From NCBI GenBank assembly GCA_018389105.1, contig JACATO010001117.1, positions 806,001 to 870,000 on the forward strand: 64,000 nucleotides of DNA, read 5' to 3'. The notes under the pieces are model-generated. The model was given only the letters and a program-made list of their open reading frames with translations. It was not told where the DNA came from and ran no database searches. The position numbers were made by a program, and so were the translations under genes. This document shows positions 13,201-25,500 of the stretch, in pieces. Origin of the DNA: Nautilus pompilius. Its lineage: Eukaryota > Mollusca > Cephalopoda > Nautilida > Nautilidae. Each line of letters opens with the position of its first letter. Positions within the stretch are counted from its first letter, which is position 1.

Positions 13201-13690
13201 ACAACCGTGACGTACGCAAAGTTACTTATTGGGGGGGATATCGATCTTGAAAAGAGTAAAATGTCAATTTTATCGATTTTTTCTTTTATATTGATGATAT
13301 AAGTTATTACGATTTTTAAAAAAAATTTATGAAGTAAGTTGGTTTCACTAGTTGATAGGCTATTAGACTGCGGCGGCTAATGGACCGAGCACGGTCAGGG
13401 TCGGCTCCGGTCATCGTCAGCTCGGTTTGTCTCCCGCTCGTCTTCACACCTGACAATTAAAGGTGGGGGTCTGGTAAAGATTTCTCTGCCAGAATCACAA
13501 GTGCCTCTCTCCGCTTCCTTCTACCCCACCCCCCGCCAAACTCGTGGCGCAGAACTAATACCGCCCTCTGTCGGATAACAGCGGCACTACGCTCTGTCTG
13601 TCGCCTGGGTCATTTCCGCTGTTGAAGTCAGTGGTCGACATGAACGCAGCAAGTTTATTTAATCTGTTAGCAGTTCTAAAAGTGTTGTTG
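10236..13690. other. Non-coding DNA with several GC-richer patches
   Basis: The patches at 10.3-10.5, 10.68-10.9, 11.95-12.15 and 12.4-12.9 kb hold short ORFs on both strands without recognisable domains. A minus-strand frame at 10303-10491 has a hydrophobic stretch (LIAILLVTGWIV) but lacks an ATG at its start. AT dinucleotide tract at 12978-12999. Confidence 0.35.
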
Positions 13691-13824
13691 GATTCCTCTG
13701 TTAGCAGCGAGTTCGAATCGCGTCTAGCTCATCGGCGTGAGGGTTAGTCGGGGTGAGGGTTGGTCGCCGATACAGCAGACTGCATTACAGTTCAGTGATA
13801 GAGGAAGGGCTGACATTGCTTTCG

Positions 13825-13990
13825 AAAGGCCCTGCAAGAACCCTTTTTGGGAGGAAGCCATCCATCCATGCCAGAGAGGTACGCCAAAGCGAACCGACCC
13901 TGACTGAGATTCGAACTCCGGTCCCATCCCCAACCTTAACAGTCCCGTAGTGTGGTTTTACAATGATACGTAGGATCACCAACAGGGACG
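13825..13990 (-). repeat. SINE-like repeat, minus strand
   Basis: On the minus strand a pol III B-box-like GGAGTTCGAATCTC (13906-13919) is followed by a body with GGCGTACCTC and a GGCTTCCTCCC motif. The same order (B box, then CTTTGGCGTA, then a TTCCT core) appears in the repeat at 46.4 kb. A second B-box-like GAGTTCGAATCGC lies on the plus strand near 13709, so two degraded copies may face each other. Calls rest on the B box and on similarity between copies. Confidence 0.5.
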
Positions 13991-15065
13991 GCGCCACTGG
14001 CTTTAGCAGCAGGCGGGGCCAGGACAGATGTGACCGTCCCTTCCATCTTTAAACACTTGCAGCATGTCTAGTCCCCACCCACTCGCCAGTCGTTTGAGAT
14101 CTAACATTTCTTTGCTCTCTAAATATTTAATTTGCTGCATTATTTAGAGAAACAGTGAGTTAGATCAATGATATTACCGAATTGTACCCTCATCGCACCA
14201 TAAAATAAAGTATTTCTATTATTTTTTAAAAACTTATATACATTTAGTGGGGTACAATATAATTGTGGACTCATGCACTCAGTAATCCATGAAGTATAAA
14301 ACAGAATTATCCGATGACAAGTCCTGTGTAAAACCCGTTCGTACAAAGTGCACTGATTTTCTGATTCATTCTTATACTGTATACGATACGAATGGATGTG
14401 ATAAACGGAGATATTTTATTATGGCGGGCACTGTATTTATCGTACGTCTCCCATATCGCCGTGATTAGGCAGCAGAGTTCCCCGAACAAATCGAAACTCC
14501 CTTAAAAATAAATCTGGCAGGGGAAGAAATCCTTCGATATTTAAGGAAGTAAGAAGACTCATTTATTGTTCCTATTTAATATTAGAGTTTATCTCGCCCC
14601 TCCCATTTTTGAAAAAAAAAATACATATGTATATTACTTTTAAGTATCGGACAGTTCTTCCAAGAAATGGTCCATTACTGTTTACGACCTTTTGGGACTT
14701 GAAATACAAACAGATGGGAAATTGCGAAGAGGAACTAACGGGGAACTATCCAAGCATAGAGACTGCCTATTCATTCAGTCAGTCGGCGAACAAAATAAAG
14801 TCTGTTTTTTATTCAGAAAGTAGTTCCAATGATTTATGCTTATTTATAAACACTTTTTATTCTGTTTATGCATTGCACAAGTTTTGAAATAAATTAAATA
14901 CGTACGAATTTTGGTATAAAGCTGTAATGATACAAGCAATCTCCATCAAAAACTTAATTTTTTTGTTTTTTTTTTAAAATAGGATGGTGCCCACATTAAA
15001 AAAACTTGTTCTTTTTAATTTTATTTAGTCTCGCCAACAAGAAATATTTAAAAAGACTTTAGTTA
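13991..15065. other. AT-rich non-coding DNA
   Basis: No gene or repeat family is recognised. Confidence 0.4.
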
Positions 15066-15068
15066 TGC

Positions 15069-15120
<52 letters not shown>

Positions 15121-15121
15121 G

Positions 15122-15195
<74 letters not shown>
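15066..15195. repeat. Compound microsatellite (ATT)n-(GTA)n
   Basis: A run of ATT units to about 15120 switches directly to GTA units to about 15195. The two pure halves meet at one junction. Confidence 0.95.
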
Positions 15196-15196
<1 letters not shown>

Positions 15197-18100
15197 AAAC
15201 ATTTAATTTTCTTTCCTGTGAAATAAAAAATGCAATTCTAGATGACGTTTATTAATAATATTTATTAAAGGAATTGAAAATGGCCTTCGCTTCCATAATT
15301 GTGGGGATAACGGCAAATGAAGCACTACTCTGTGTCCTGTACAGAGCTGCACGGTTTACTGATTTTTCAAGCTTCTCTGCTGGGGGTTTCGTATGAAGCT
15401 GAAGTCAGAAGGCTGTCCTCATTGCTCCGTTGTATATTCAGACTACCATCTCCACCGTTGTAGATTCCGTTTCGCCAAGTTATACGTAGTTTGGACCGTG
15501 ACCAGGCTGCGCGATAACGCGAAATGCAAATTGCAGAATTAGTTTAGAACGCTAACATTCCTCCTTTTGTTTCACACGCCTGTCAGCAAAACGTTTTCGA
15601 GTGAAATTCCGAAGACTGACGGGCTGGCAGCCATCTTTAACGGTGCGGACGGCGGCGAAGCGGTACAAACCGTCCGTCATGCAGAAGTTCCGGCCGAGCT
15701 TCGTACCCGGGTTGTCAGAATTACTCTACTCCACACACGACTCACCGACTTTGATAACCCGCCTTTATCCACTGTTTATTTAGGAAAACCGATGACGAAG
15801 TAACCGATGAATAAGCCGAGACTTGGCATAATTTTAGCGGAATCGCGCGAACAGCCCGCGTGTTAGCGACCACTCCAAAGGGCAGCTCCCAGGGGAAGTA
15901 ATTCATCATGGCGGAAACTAATTGTATTTGCCGGTTATCGCGACGCTACGGAAGAACGAAAGGACCCATACACTTTGTCAACATTGCTAATCTGTCATTC
16001 ATTAGCGATAAACTGAAGCGTCCTTGGAAGACGATACTTAAAATGATTGAGATTTAATCTATGAGGGCGAGAAGCAAAAAAAAAAATTCCCATATTACAT
16101 TCATTAGCTTAATTTCGTCTTTAAAAAAAAAGAAAAGAAATTAAGAAAATTAAAATCAACCAGACGACTGTCTGTAACTGTTCAGTTCTTAATTACTAGC
16201 GTTCAGTTGTAGTAAATCCCAGGGCCTCCGAAGATAATAAATACACCGTATTTTTTTTTTTATTTTAACCATAGAAAATATAGACTGCCCCTGTGTATCT
16301 AAGATTTGAAAATAATTATAATAAGATAATAAACGCTGTAGTTAGGTCTACTAATCAAATGAACGTGTATTTCAGTAAACTCTATTATAACCACAAAACA
16401 GGAAAACGCATTGGTCATTGGTTCATTTTCATTACGTAATCACTAAGTGCACCGAGTCGATCTTCCAGTTTCCTAGAAATCTATGTTCTAATTCTAAGTG
16501 TTACTCTAGACTTGTAAACGCAGACTTTTATGGTAAATCTATTAATTCGTGATTACCTTTAATACTTATAACTTTGTTTGTTTGTTTTTTCCCCTCAGAT
16601 AGTTTTTAAATTTCCTTTCATTCAATTCTGAACAATGAAGGGAATAAAATTATAGATCAACTATCTGTCCCGCTGTGTAATGCTCAAAACACCTGAACAA
16701 CGCGATCTTACTGCAACTTTTTTGGCTCTGATATAGCTGGACTGGTAGCGCAGGCGAAAATTGCCATAAATGAAGTCTGACTATTGTCGAACATCCTATT
16801 CCGTGTCCTCCATGTATTTTACGTAGTCCGTTCTTTGGTTCCTGATGACGTCGACCGGATACGTACAGTAGTACACTTCCTGTCTTAGCAAAGTGATTCC
16901 ACAAAGAACCTGTTGCTGATCTTAATGTTCCGTTGTAACACGGAGATATTTTCTATTTATTTATTTATTTTTTAAATCATACTTTTATTATTAAATCTGA
17001 AAATTAGACCTAAACTTTACAGTCCGCAACTGCTGGGGACGTGTCAGTGTCCTTTTAGATTGTAGTTTTGCTAAATGATGCCGACAACTATAGAAGAAGA
17101 AAAAATGGTTGAGATTCCTGGATGTAATCGAGCTGAAGAGTATCACTGCCACGGGGCTTTTGTTTTCCAATGGTCGTAGATTTTAAGAAGAAAACAACAA
17201 AACAACAAAAAAAAAAACACCCAGCACATTTGTTCATAGTCATTAAGTGGAGAAGGTAGAATTATTTCTTTTTCTTTTGTAATATTTTTTTTTTAACTGC
17301 ACAAAATATTACGAACTCACAAGAGATGAATTAGTTTTAAGGTGGCGTGGCACAGTTCCGACATTAACGCTCCTGTAAAGAAAAAAAAACAAAAGGAAAG
17401 AGATTTATTACCAATTGAAAAATCTTCCAACAGATGTAGTCTCTCTCCATCGTCCGTTCAGCGAAAAACAGAAAACAAAGAAAAAAATGAAACTGGAAAG
17501 TCTGGCTTCAGAATAATTAACGGAAATAACCAAATTTCGACTCTGCCAGATTTTCAAAAGATTTCCGTTAACGGAAACTTGATATTGAGCGTGACTGATC
17601 TGCAGTCCGGATTCGCCATCTAGGTAAAAGTCTACCTGATGGAAACAACAAAATGATCTTTTGCAAGGTGAAAGCTTACGTGATTATATAGGTGAGTCCA
17701 CCTGATGGCATGAAAAATCGAAAGGCAATTCTTTAATAAAGATAAGGTTCACGCATTTCCTGTCGGAGAACTAAGCACACAATCCGATCAACCGGATCAT
17801 TTTAACTAAACTCACACTATCATCCACAACATCTTTTGTTTGACTTTTTTATTTCGTACATACAAATCTGTTTTATTTTATTAATTAATTAAAGCACACA
17901 CTAGTCTAATGGTGGCGCCATTCTATATCATTTCTGTAAATATTATATATTTTTTCTCTCTCTGTGTGTGTGTGTGTGTGTGATGACCTTCGGTTGTTGA
18001 GTTTGGAGAAGTAGTCAAAACGTTAGAATCGTTGTACAGTAGATGCTCCGAGCTGCCTTTTTCTTGCCATAGAAACCCGTTAATTGATTTTCTCCCTCCA

Positions 18101-19824
18101 CTGGTCAGACAGTTAAACCTAACCACTTCTTTTATGGCCACCTCTTGCCATCAGCGGACACAAAGAAGCCCCTCTGCCAGAGACGCTGGCATCCCGTCCC
18201 AGATTTTTCAAAAGCGCCATTTTACATCTATAGAACTATTTTTGATTTATCGATTTTTCCTTTCGCGTCAATATCAGCAACAAAACCATTCTCTCATAGC
18301 ACGCGCGCGCGCGCGCTCTCACACACGTACACATACACATTTCCTTTAGCTTTAAAGCTTTAGAATATTTACATTTTTTTTTTTTAATTAGCAGAGTATT
18401 TACTTAAAATAAATAGCCACGAATACGAGCGGTTAATAAGCGTCTGCGAAGCGATTTTAACTTACATTCTTTGTAACCAGAGAAAACAAAATTTATCTTA
18501 CTTTTCGACGCAATGTTCACTGTACTTTTCAAACATCTGGTTACACCGAGGCGCCACCTACCCTACAAATCCTGCAATAAAGAAAATCAGCTAAATGTTA
18601 TTGGCGCTATTTCTGAAAATCATCCACAGTGCTGAATCTTTTCTGAGACTCGCATCCTTCATCAAACGTGGAATGCACTCTAGGAGCGGGACCAACTTTC
18701 AACCTAAGATCTGTAAGAAGTTGCAACGATCGTACTCTCTGTGTTTTGGCATTATTGGTTATGTAGGATATAACTGAAGGCACTTTCGACTCATCGATTA
18801 GATCCGATATCATTGAATCTGTCAGACGGTCCATTATTAGCATACTCCTTTTCCCTTTTCTCTTCGTACACCGGTGTCTATAAGGGAGATAGCTTCGTAG
18901 GGGGAAACATAATGCTGCTATTGTCCACTAGAAAACGTAGCCGATCAAGCGCCACCTGAAGGCCGGCACCTACACGTTTCTTTTGTAACCTGTCCATTCA
19001 GGTTCGAACAACAGCACTGACTACGAGAAGGCAGAAACTCATAGAATCGCTCTGAGTTTGACAAGCGTCCATTCACTTCGTCTTTTAAATTGGTTAAAAC
19101 TTTCAACTCAGCTTTGTCGACATGTCAACGATCCTTAAAATAATTACTTTTAATATCGAGCCTCTCTCTAATCTCAACACTAAAGATGTCCTCCCCCCTT
19201 TCTTCTTTGTGTTCTCACATTATATATTTCAGGTGAACAAAAGATAAAACGCAGGTATACAGACATGATGCCCATGTGGTTGTTTTTACCTTCTCATTGT
19301 CGACTCCGTAGCTTTTCTATGATTATACATTTTTACTGATTTTTTAGTAAATTGCACAGATTTCGGTTTTAGTTTCGATTAGTGCCATGAATGTGTACAC
19401 GCACATTGTGCGATTAAAGGAAACAATGAAGAAATATGGGTCTTTTTTTTCATCTTTAACAAATTACAAAAAAAAAAAAAACAGATTCTTTCGTTATATA
19501 CATGACATGTACTATCTTTCGTGTTTAATATCATGTAAATTCTACACAAATATGTCGTGCGTCTTTATGGCCATCATTAAATATGAGTTATTGTCCAGTC
19601 AAATATAAGAAAAAAGCTATTAAATGTTTAAGAGCAATAATTTACGGTTTATAGCTTAGCTTCTGCAAATCCAGGAGTACCAAGTGATGAGAGAAAAACC
19701 ATTATTCCAGCCGCTAATACTTTAGCAAATTGCATCGTAGGTCAACAATGATAACATAAAACCTGTTTCCAATTACCCTGTCAATTGAAACTACCGGTCT
19801 TTCAGGTTAATAACCATATGTTCG
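15196..19824. other. Non-coding DNA with scattered microsatellites
   Basis: TG tract near 17964-17981, CG-alternating tract near 18302-18315, many A/T runs. A lysine-rich frame at 17342-17623 (ending LQSGFAI) is open but starts without ATG and meets no recognised family. Confidence 0.4.
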
Positions 19825-20060
19825 GCGGAAGGCCGGGCGCGTAGCGTGCCGGCCTGTTGTGACAGAAAGACCGGGTTCGATTCCTGTTAAAAAGAAACTT
19901 GATTTGGCAAACCTACATAGCGGAGTGGTTTGTTTTTTGTTTTTTGGTTCTTCTCTGCCGGTCTGTCTGTTTCCTGTCGCAGAGGAAGGCCTCCTAGGAA
20001 CTTTTCATTTCCTGCTTAAGACGGAAATGCTAGAAATGGTAACGCTTGTTAGCAGCTACC
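19825..20060 (+). repeat. SINE-like repeat, plus strand
   Basis: A tRNA-like head (GGCGCGTAGCGTGCCGGCC) leads to an intact B-box-like CCGGGTTCGATTCCTG at 19871-19886. It is followed by a T-rich body with GTTTCCTGTCGCAGAGGAAGG. The layout matches tRNA-derived SINEs. Its exact ends are not clear. Confidence 0.55.
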
Positions 20061-20449
20061 ATGATGCTATGCAACTTCGTTTAAAATGTATTCGATGATA
20101 TTCTCAGAAAAAGAAGTAACTGTATACTGTATACTAATACTGACGACAGTATTAAATATACCGCTCGGAAATTATCTGTATGACTAGAAGCATTGTAGAT
20201 ACTAATCTGGTTTGTTTTAGATATCAAATGGCCAGTTAAATAAATTAAAATTTGATTTAGTTGACTGTTTTTGCGTAGTTATTGCACCCAATATTTTTAT
20301 TCATATTACATCTTTAAAAACAATTAAAGTTACTGGATTTGATTTTTCACTAATTATGTTTCAAACTAAATTATAGTAATGACGTTGTTTAGTCTAAACT
20401 CGTTTCTATTCCCAGATGAAAGTCACAGGCCCTGAGCTCTGAATTTAAA

Positions 20450-20560
20450 CTGGTAAATATGACGTCATGACGTGGTTACAGCTATGTCTTCTTGAAGCAG
20501 TCGTACTTTGTGACTATGACTCATGACAGTTATTAGTAGAACAGTAAAATCAAATGAAGA
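20450..20560. repeat. Dispersed repeat, copy 1 (relates to 21325-21440)
   Basis: Shares, with gaps, TTTGTGACT, TCATGAC and a following CAGTAAA block in the same order with 21325-21440. Similarity is moderate and judged by eye. It contains a perfect TGACGTCA at about 20461. Confidence 0.3.
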
Positions 20561-21250
20561 CAGGGGTTTAAAGGCCTCTTTTAGAAACATATTACATTCG
20601 CGGTAAACCAGGAACGACGTTATCAGCTTTTCTATTCTTCGGTGGAACGTTAAATGGATTTATTTTGCTGATATTGTTAGGTTTTCAAAAAAGGCCAAGA
20701 AGTCTCTCTGTGAGGAGAGCCCTCCCACCGCTGAAAACTAGTCGATCTTTTCCGATTTGCGATTTAGCATTCACATCTTGCACACACGACAAATTATATG
20801 ACTGCGTTCTTGAGATTAACCCCAACCCACCCCCCGCCCCGGCATCAAGTTATGATTTTCAGGCGATATTTTTAAACTACCAAGTGCACAGTGCCTATAT
20901 AGGCAGCATCATACAACAGTTGGAACTTACAACTGTACTGTCCTGACACAATTGTACTTTTAACTAACTTGATAAATCGGTTTTAAATTAACCCTGACTT
21001 CATAAGAAGTATACATTTGTAATCACAGCACACTGATGCTTTCGAATTAATCGCTAATGTTTTGAAATGAAAATGAATCTGGGAATTCCAATGGTATTTT
21101 GATTGAGAAGTAAAATTCCAAAGCAACTTTTATGAAATGTTCTCGATCAACAATTACACGGCGATTGTTCGAAACTTCTACTATAAGAGTAGATTATAAA
21201 AGACGTAGACTGAAAACCTTCATGCATAAGGAAGAACGACTAAACAAATC
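20561..21250. other. AT-rich non-coding DNA
   Basis: No gene or repeat family is recognised. Confidence 0.4.
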
Positions 21251-21337
21251 TGTCAGAAGTGGGATTCGAACCCACGCCGGGAAGACCCGACTGCGACCTG
21301 AACGCAGCGCCGATGCGGTAGGTATCGTAATCATGAC
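21251..21337 (-). tRNA. tRNA-Leu(CAG)-like sequence, degenerate D arm
   Basis: On the minus strand the 3' two thirds fold as a class II tRNA-Leu. The anticodon stem CTGCG/CGCAG is perfect with loop TTCAGGT (anticodon CAG at 21298-21300). The long variable arm has stem CGGG/CCCG. The T arm GTGGG-TTCGAAT-CCCAC is perfect, and the 3' end is TTCTGACA with discriminator A. The 5' strand of the acceptor (GTCATGA) pairs at six of seven positions, counting one wobble. The D arm is wrong: the expected leucine A-box region is replaced and the usual GCC/GGC D stem is lost. It is most likely a tRNA pseudogene or a tRNA-headed repeat rather than a working gene. The following 21325-21440 region belongs to a dispersed repeat, which supports a repeat origin. 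Confidence 0.6.
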
Positions 21338-21440
21338 TTATGGCGAGGTTGTAGCTTGTCACTATGACATCAGCAAAGGTTTGCATTTTGTGACTGAAGT
21401 CATGACAAAAAAAAAACGGGCAGTAAATAAACGGAATAAC
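21325..21440. repeat. Dispersed repeat, copy 2 (relates to 20450-20560)
   Basis: Bounded by TCATGAC near both ends (21331 and about 21400). It shares an ordered set of short blocks with 20450-20560. It overlaps the acceptor end of the tRNA-Leu-like sequence. Confidence 0.3.
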
Positions 21441-22384
21441 TGTCAAAAACATGTATGGTTCTAAAGAATGAAGCTTTTGCATGTGTAATCTTTCCGGTTT
21501 TTCACTTATTTAAACCTGTGATCTGTTATCATCAGTGGTTATATGTCGTCTACCCTAAGTACAGAAAAACCTCATACTTTAAAAATACTCATAAATACGT
21601 CGGGCATCTATTTGTTTTCGATATATTAAGCACGCTGGCGATCACAGGCCGCAGAAACGTCAATAGTTTTATAAAATCCTGGGAATCTAACGAACCACGA
21701 TCGTGATTATATAAAATTCAGAGGCTGATATTGATCAATTTGCCTCACTGTTATATTTTTTGTACACATTTCTCTTTTCTTTTTTTTTTTAAAACATGAA
21801 TAAGGACAACGGATTTTTCGTATTTTCTGTTCTTTATTTTCAGATCTATCTGTCAATAATACTTCAAAAACGATTTGGACCTGTATCGTTAGTCTTTGAT
21901 AAAGCATAATTCATCTTTCTACTCTCCAGCGACTTTATTGGCTATTTTCTTTAGAGAACAGGATTCTTATCGTTCCAGTATACTTTCGATAGCTAAACAT
22001 TAATTCCTTTCCTACACAGAACACGAATGTAAGCTGCTCAGCCAGTAATTAGAAAAATTAGAAATGTATCTCGCCATATGATTAGCGACATAAGAAGAGA
22101 TGGTTTTATTTTCAACTTTTTAACGGTTATCGCTCTTGGTAAAAAGGCAAACAAGCCATAAGCTAATTAATCCACCAGGTGGCACTGTCTTTGCTAAAGT
22201 AATATTGGTTTATTTAACCATGCTGCCTAATTAAAACATTTTAAGTATACATCTGCTATCGAATTCATCTTGAGCATCTCTCATCTGCAGAATTGAAGCC
22301 CACTTTTGAATCTAAAATTACAATAGAGGATAATTCAAGTCACTTCTACCGTGAACTCATCTGAATTTGGAAGAGGAGTGTCTG
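21441..22384. other. AT-rich non-coding DNA
   Basis: No gene or repeat family is recognised. Confidence 0.4.
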
Positions 22385-22587
22385 TATCGACAGGAAAATC
22401 CCCACTACGGGTTTTCATTCATAGATGTGGGAGGAAACTCACGCGGCCAATTGAAAAAAAAAAAAAAAAACTCGAGAAGGGATCCCACCAGGGTAGTGTG
22501 CCATGACGAGTGGTGTCCAACTGGGATTTGAACTCGGACCCTCCGTCTTAGAAGTTAACCGACTAACCATCGGAAAACCTTGCCACC
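22385..22587 (-). repeat. tRNA-headed SINE, minus strand
   Basis: On the minus strand a 76-nt tRNA-like head (22587 to 22512) starts GGTGGCA, ends GGACACC and contains the B box GAGTTCAAATCCC. Downstream comes an A/T-run interruption (about 22455-22471), then the core GTTTCCTCCCACATCT (22423-22438 as its complement). The same core occurs at 43561 and, diverged, at 60237. The core resembles the conserved central motif of widespread V-type SINEs; that link is from memory of the families and needs a search. Confidence 0.65.
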
Positions 22588-25500
22588 TGTCTGCTATTGA
22601 ATAAACTGCATAAATAAATTTTTGTTTGATATTAACACGATAATTGAGATTTCTTTAATATATATATAAGCTGTACCCACCATCGCTTTGAAAATACGTG
22701 GCTGTAGTCCTGCTGATCTATAGTCAGTGGCGTAAATTTGCCTTTCATCAGTTGCGTTTTAACTGAACAAATGCTCCCACGTGTTTCATCAAACATTAAC
22801 CGTATTCCAGAAAACGAACGCTTTGTAAGCAAGCCGCTTGAAAGTTAAAGGAGACTCTTTGGTCTGCTGGCACGGAACTATCTATTCTGAAAGCTACATC
22901 GGGGAAATTGGTGATGCCACTAACTAGAGAAATTTCGGCCTGTGTCGCTCTACAGCCAAACATTATAGCACGACTGGCGAATCGTGTAAGATTGACGGTT
23001 TTTACCTTTTTTTTAAAAAAATTTTTATTAATTTCTTTAAAAATGAAATTTAGTTAAAATATAAACGTTAGTCGTTCGAAGAATATTGTGACAAAGACGG
23101 ACAAATAAATGTATGAGACCTTAGAATACAGAAACGTTGATTTTCTCTCATTGATGTCTACCGTAGAAGAGAAAGCTGTGAATCATCATCTTGGTGCACC
23201 TTGTTGTACCTGCGGTTGCTGCATCTTACCTGACACTAAAACACCGGCCACGCTTTAAAGGACCGGAAACAATATCGTTACAGTAATAATGCGCACTCTT
23301 CCGAAGCCGAAACATTACTTACATCAGAAGTGCAATAAGCGGACACTGCGGATATACAGTGAAAATCTAGGTATTTTAACCGTAGCTTCTCTCTTTTTTA
23401 AACTGTTACCACCAATAACGCCATCTAGCGTAAATTTACGTAAGTGCAGTATTAAATTTAAACACCTGCTGCCATTTTGTTTTGGTCATCAGAGATGGCG
23501 TGTCTGAGTCAGAATATATATATATATATTTTTTTTAAAAAAATAATTTATATAAGCTTTAATAATGTTCTAATTGCTTTCACGAATTCTAAGAATTTTT
23601 ATTTCTTTCTTATAGGTTAGAAAATTTTATTTGCGTTATTGTTTTACGCTCTGTTAGCCTTTTAGTGTTGTTTCAGTTTCAGCTAGGAATACATAATAAA
23701 GAGATTTGATGGCGATTAAACTGCAGTTAAACATGATATAAATTACATGAAGTCGTTCGTGATAATTTAAAAGGGGCACTGAGGGTGCTATTTTTACAAT
23801 TTACGATGAAGACAACAGGCTTTACGTCAAAGACATTAAAGATTGTTGCTCTTTTTAATGTAGTCAAGCTCAAATCGATACTTGACATGGAGGCCACCTC
23901 CCACTCCCTGATCACAGAGAAGCGGGTATTTTAGATTTTCATGCTGAAATTATCACACGTTTTAATGTCGTTACACTGACTTTGATGCACTTTATAACAA
24001 TAATAATACAATTGCTTCATTCTATAACATAGTTGCACGGAAATCTTCATACTCTGTTAGAAAACCGTAGAAAACTCTTGAGAGTATATTGCATTCGGTC
24101 TAAAAGCGGGGGGAGGCCTTATATGGTTGTAAATTTGTAATTTGCATATGAAGTTTGGTTTTCGCTTTCGTATACACTTGCATCCGGCTCGCTACGGTGG
24201 AGCAATCAGGGCGCCGACTTACGGCCGTAAATAACATTACGGCACAACCTGAAAACACGGATCGCGAGACTTGTCCACGGTCAATAGCCAAGCTTATGTG
24301 GATAATCAAGTTTATTGTCAATAATTAAGAACTATGACCCGGCTTTCCAACCTGGCTCGGCGCTGATAAGCTGCGGCCATCACTTTAACCAACCTGGTAA
24401 GCCAGGTAAGCCGACTTAAGCGGTTTTCCAAGCAGTAAGCCGTTTTCGTATTTAAGTAACGACTTCCCGTAATCCAGTTCGTGTTTTAAACATTTCGGGG
24501 GATGCATTGGAAAGAGAAATAAACTACAGGATTAATCGAGGAAGAGACTGGCTAAAGTGGCTCAAGTTGCGGCTGGTCACAGGTAAACAGTAAATGCGTA
24601 TAATTTTCCATTATTTTATATTACTGTTATTACTGAGTGGTTTTTTTCTTTTGTCCCGAAAGGTTCCAAAAAAAAAACAAATCGTAAAATACTACTCTGT
24701 GTTGCTACGGTACTTTTAATAGACATCTCCTTATCCCATAAGGTCTTGCAGAAAGTCTAAAGGGCTTCCTTCCGCTTTGCAGTAAGTAAACCAAACACTG
24801 TTTGTTTGCCTTGTTTTCCTCGTTTACCACGTTTCTCTATTTTACTAATATTATTAATTCTTTGGAATGGTTTTTGACTGGAGAAACAAATACGAGCAAT
24901 TCTCTTCGACACCAACTCGTCCAACGACAGACGTTTCTTTTCCTAATGATGCCATCGTACGTGCAACCGTAAAAGACGATGGTATTATCGTGTACGAGAT
25001 GGTAATTTAAATATCTTTCCATTTTATTTATTCATCACGAAATCAAGCAGACCATACCTAGCTAATCCTCGAGCTTAAATGGTAAACCGGTCTTGGTGGC
25101 TGGCGAAGCCGTAGATTTCCTGACCGCTGTGATCAACCAATCTCGCGCTATAAGCCATTTAAACTAAGTGTAGGGTTAAAATTACTAAGCCTCTATTTAA
25201 ATATTTTTTACTGGCGTTGGTTTAAACGAATAAAGTAATTAACTTAACTTAAATATATATATATATATATTCTACTTTGCTGATACTTTTGTTTCTTTCA
25301 AAATCTGGGTGCAGTTCATTCTCTTCCTCCCTCTCCCTCATACCGTCTTTTTTTCTGGAAGCCTTGCGCTGGCCAGTAATCTATCAGCTTGACAAACTAC
25401 CTCGTTATAGCGCGCTGTCCCGGTGCGCTATAACCGGGTCTACTTCCACGCGCTCTGCGGTCCCTTCGGGGAATACAATGACCAGACGAGCCCAAATTAG

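Noticed and set aside
17342..17623. Lysine-rich 93-codon frame ending at TAG/GTAAAA
   Set aside because: No ATG start, and the stop codon falls at the possible donor. Its AT-rich composition makes it likely to be chance.
24450..24582. Open 43-codon stretch before CACAG|GTAAAC
   Set aside because: No convincing acceptor or start codon; the donor is only moderate.
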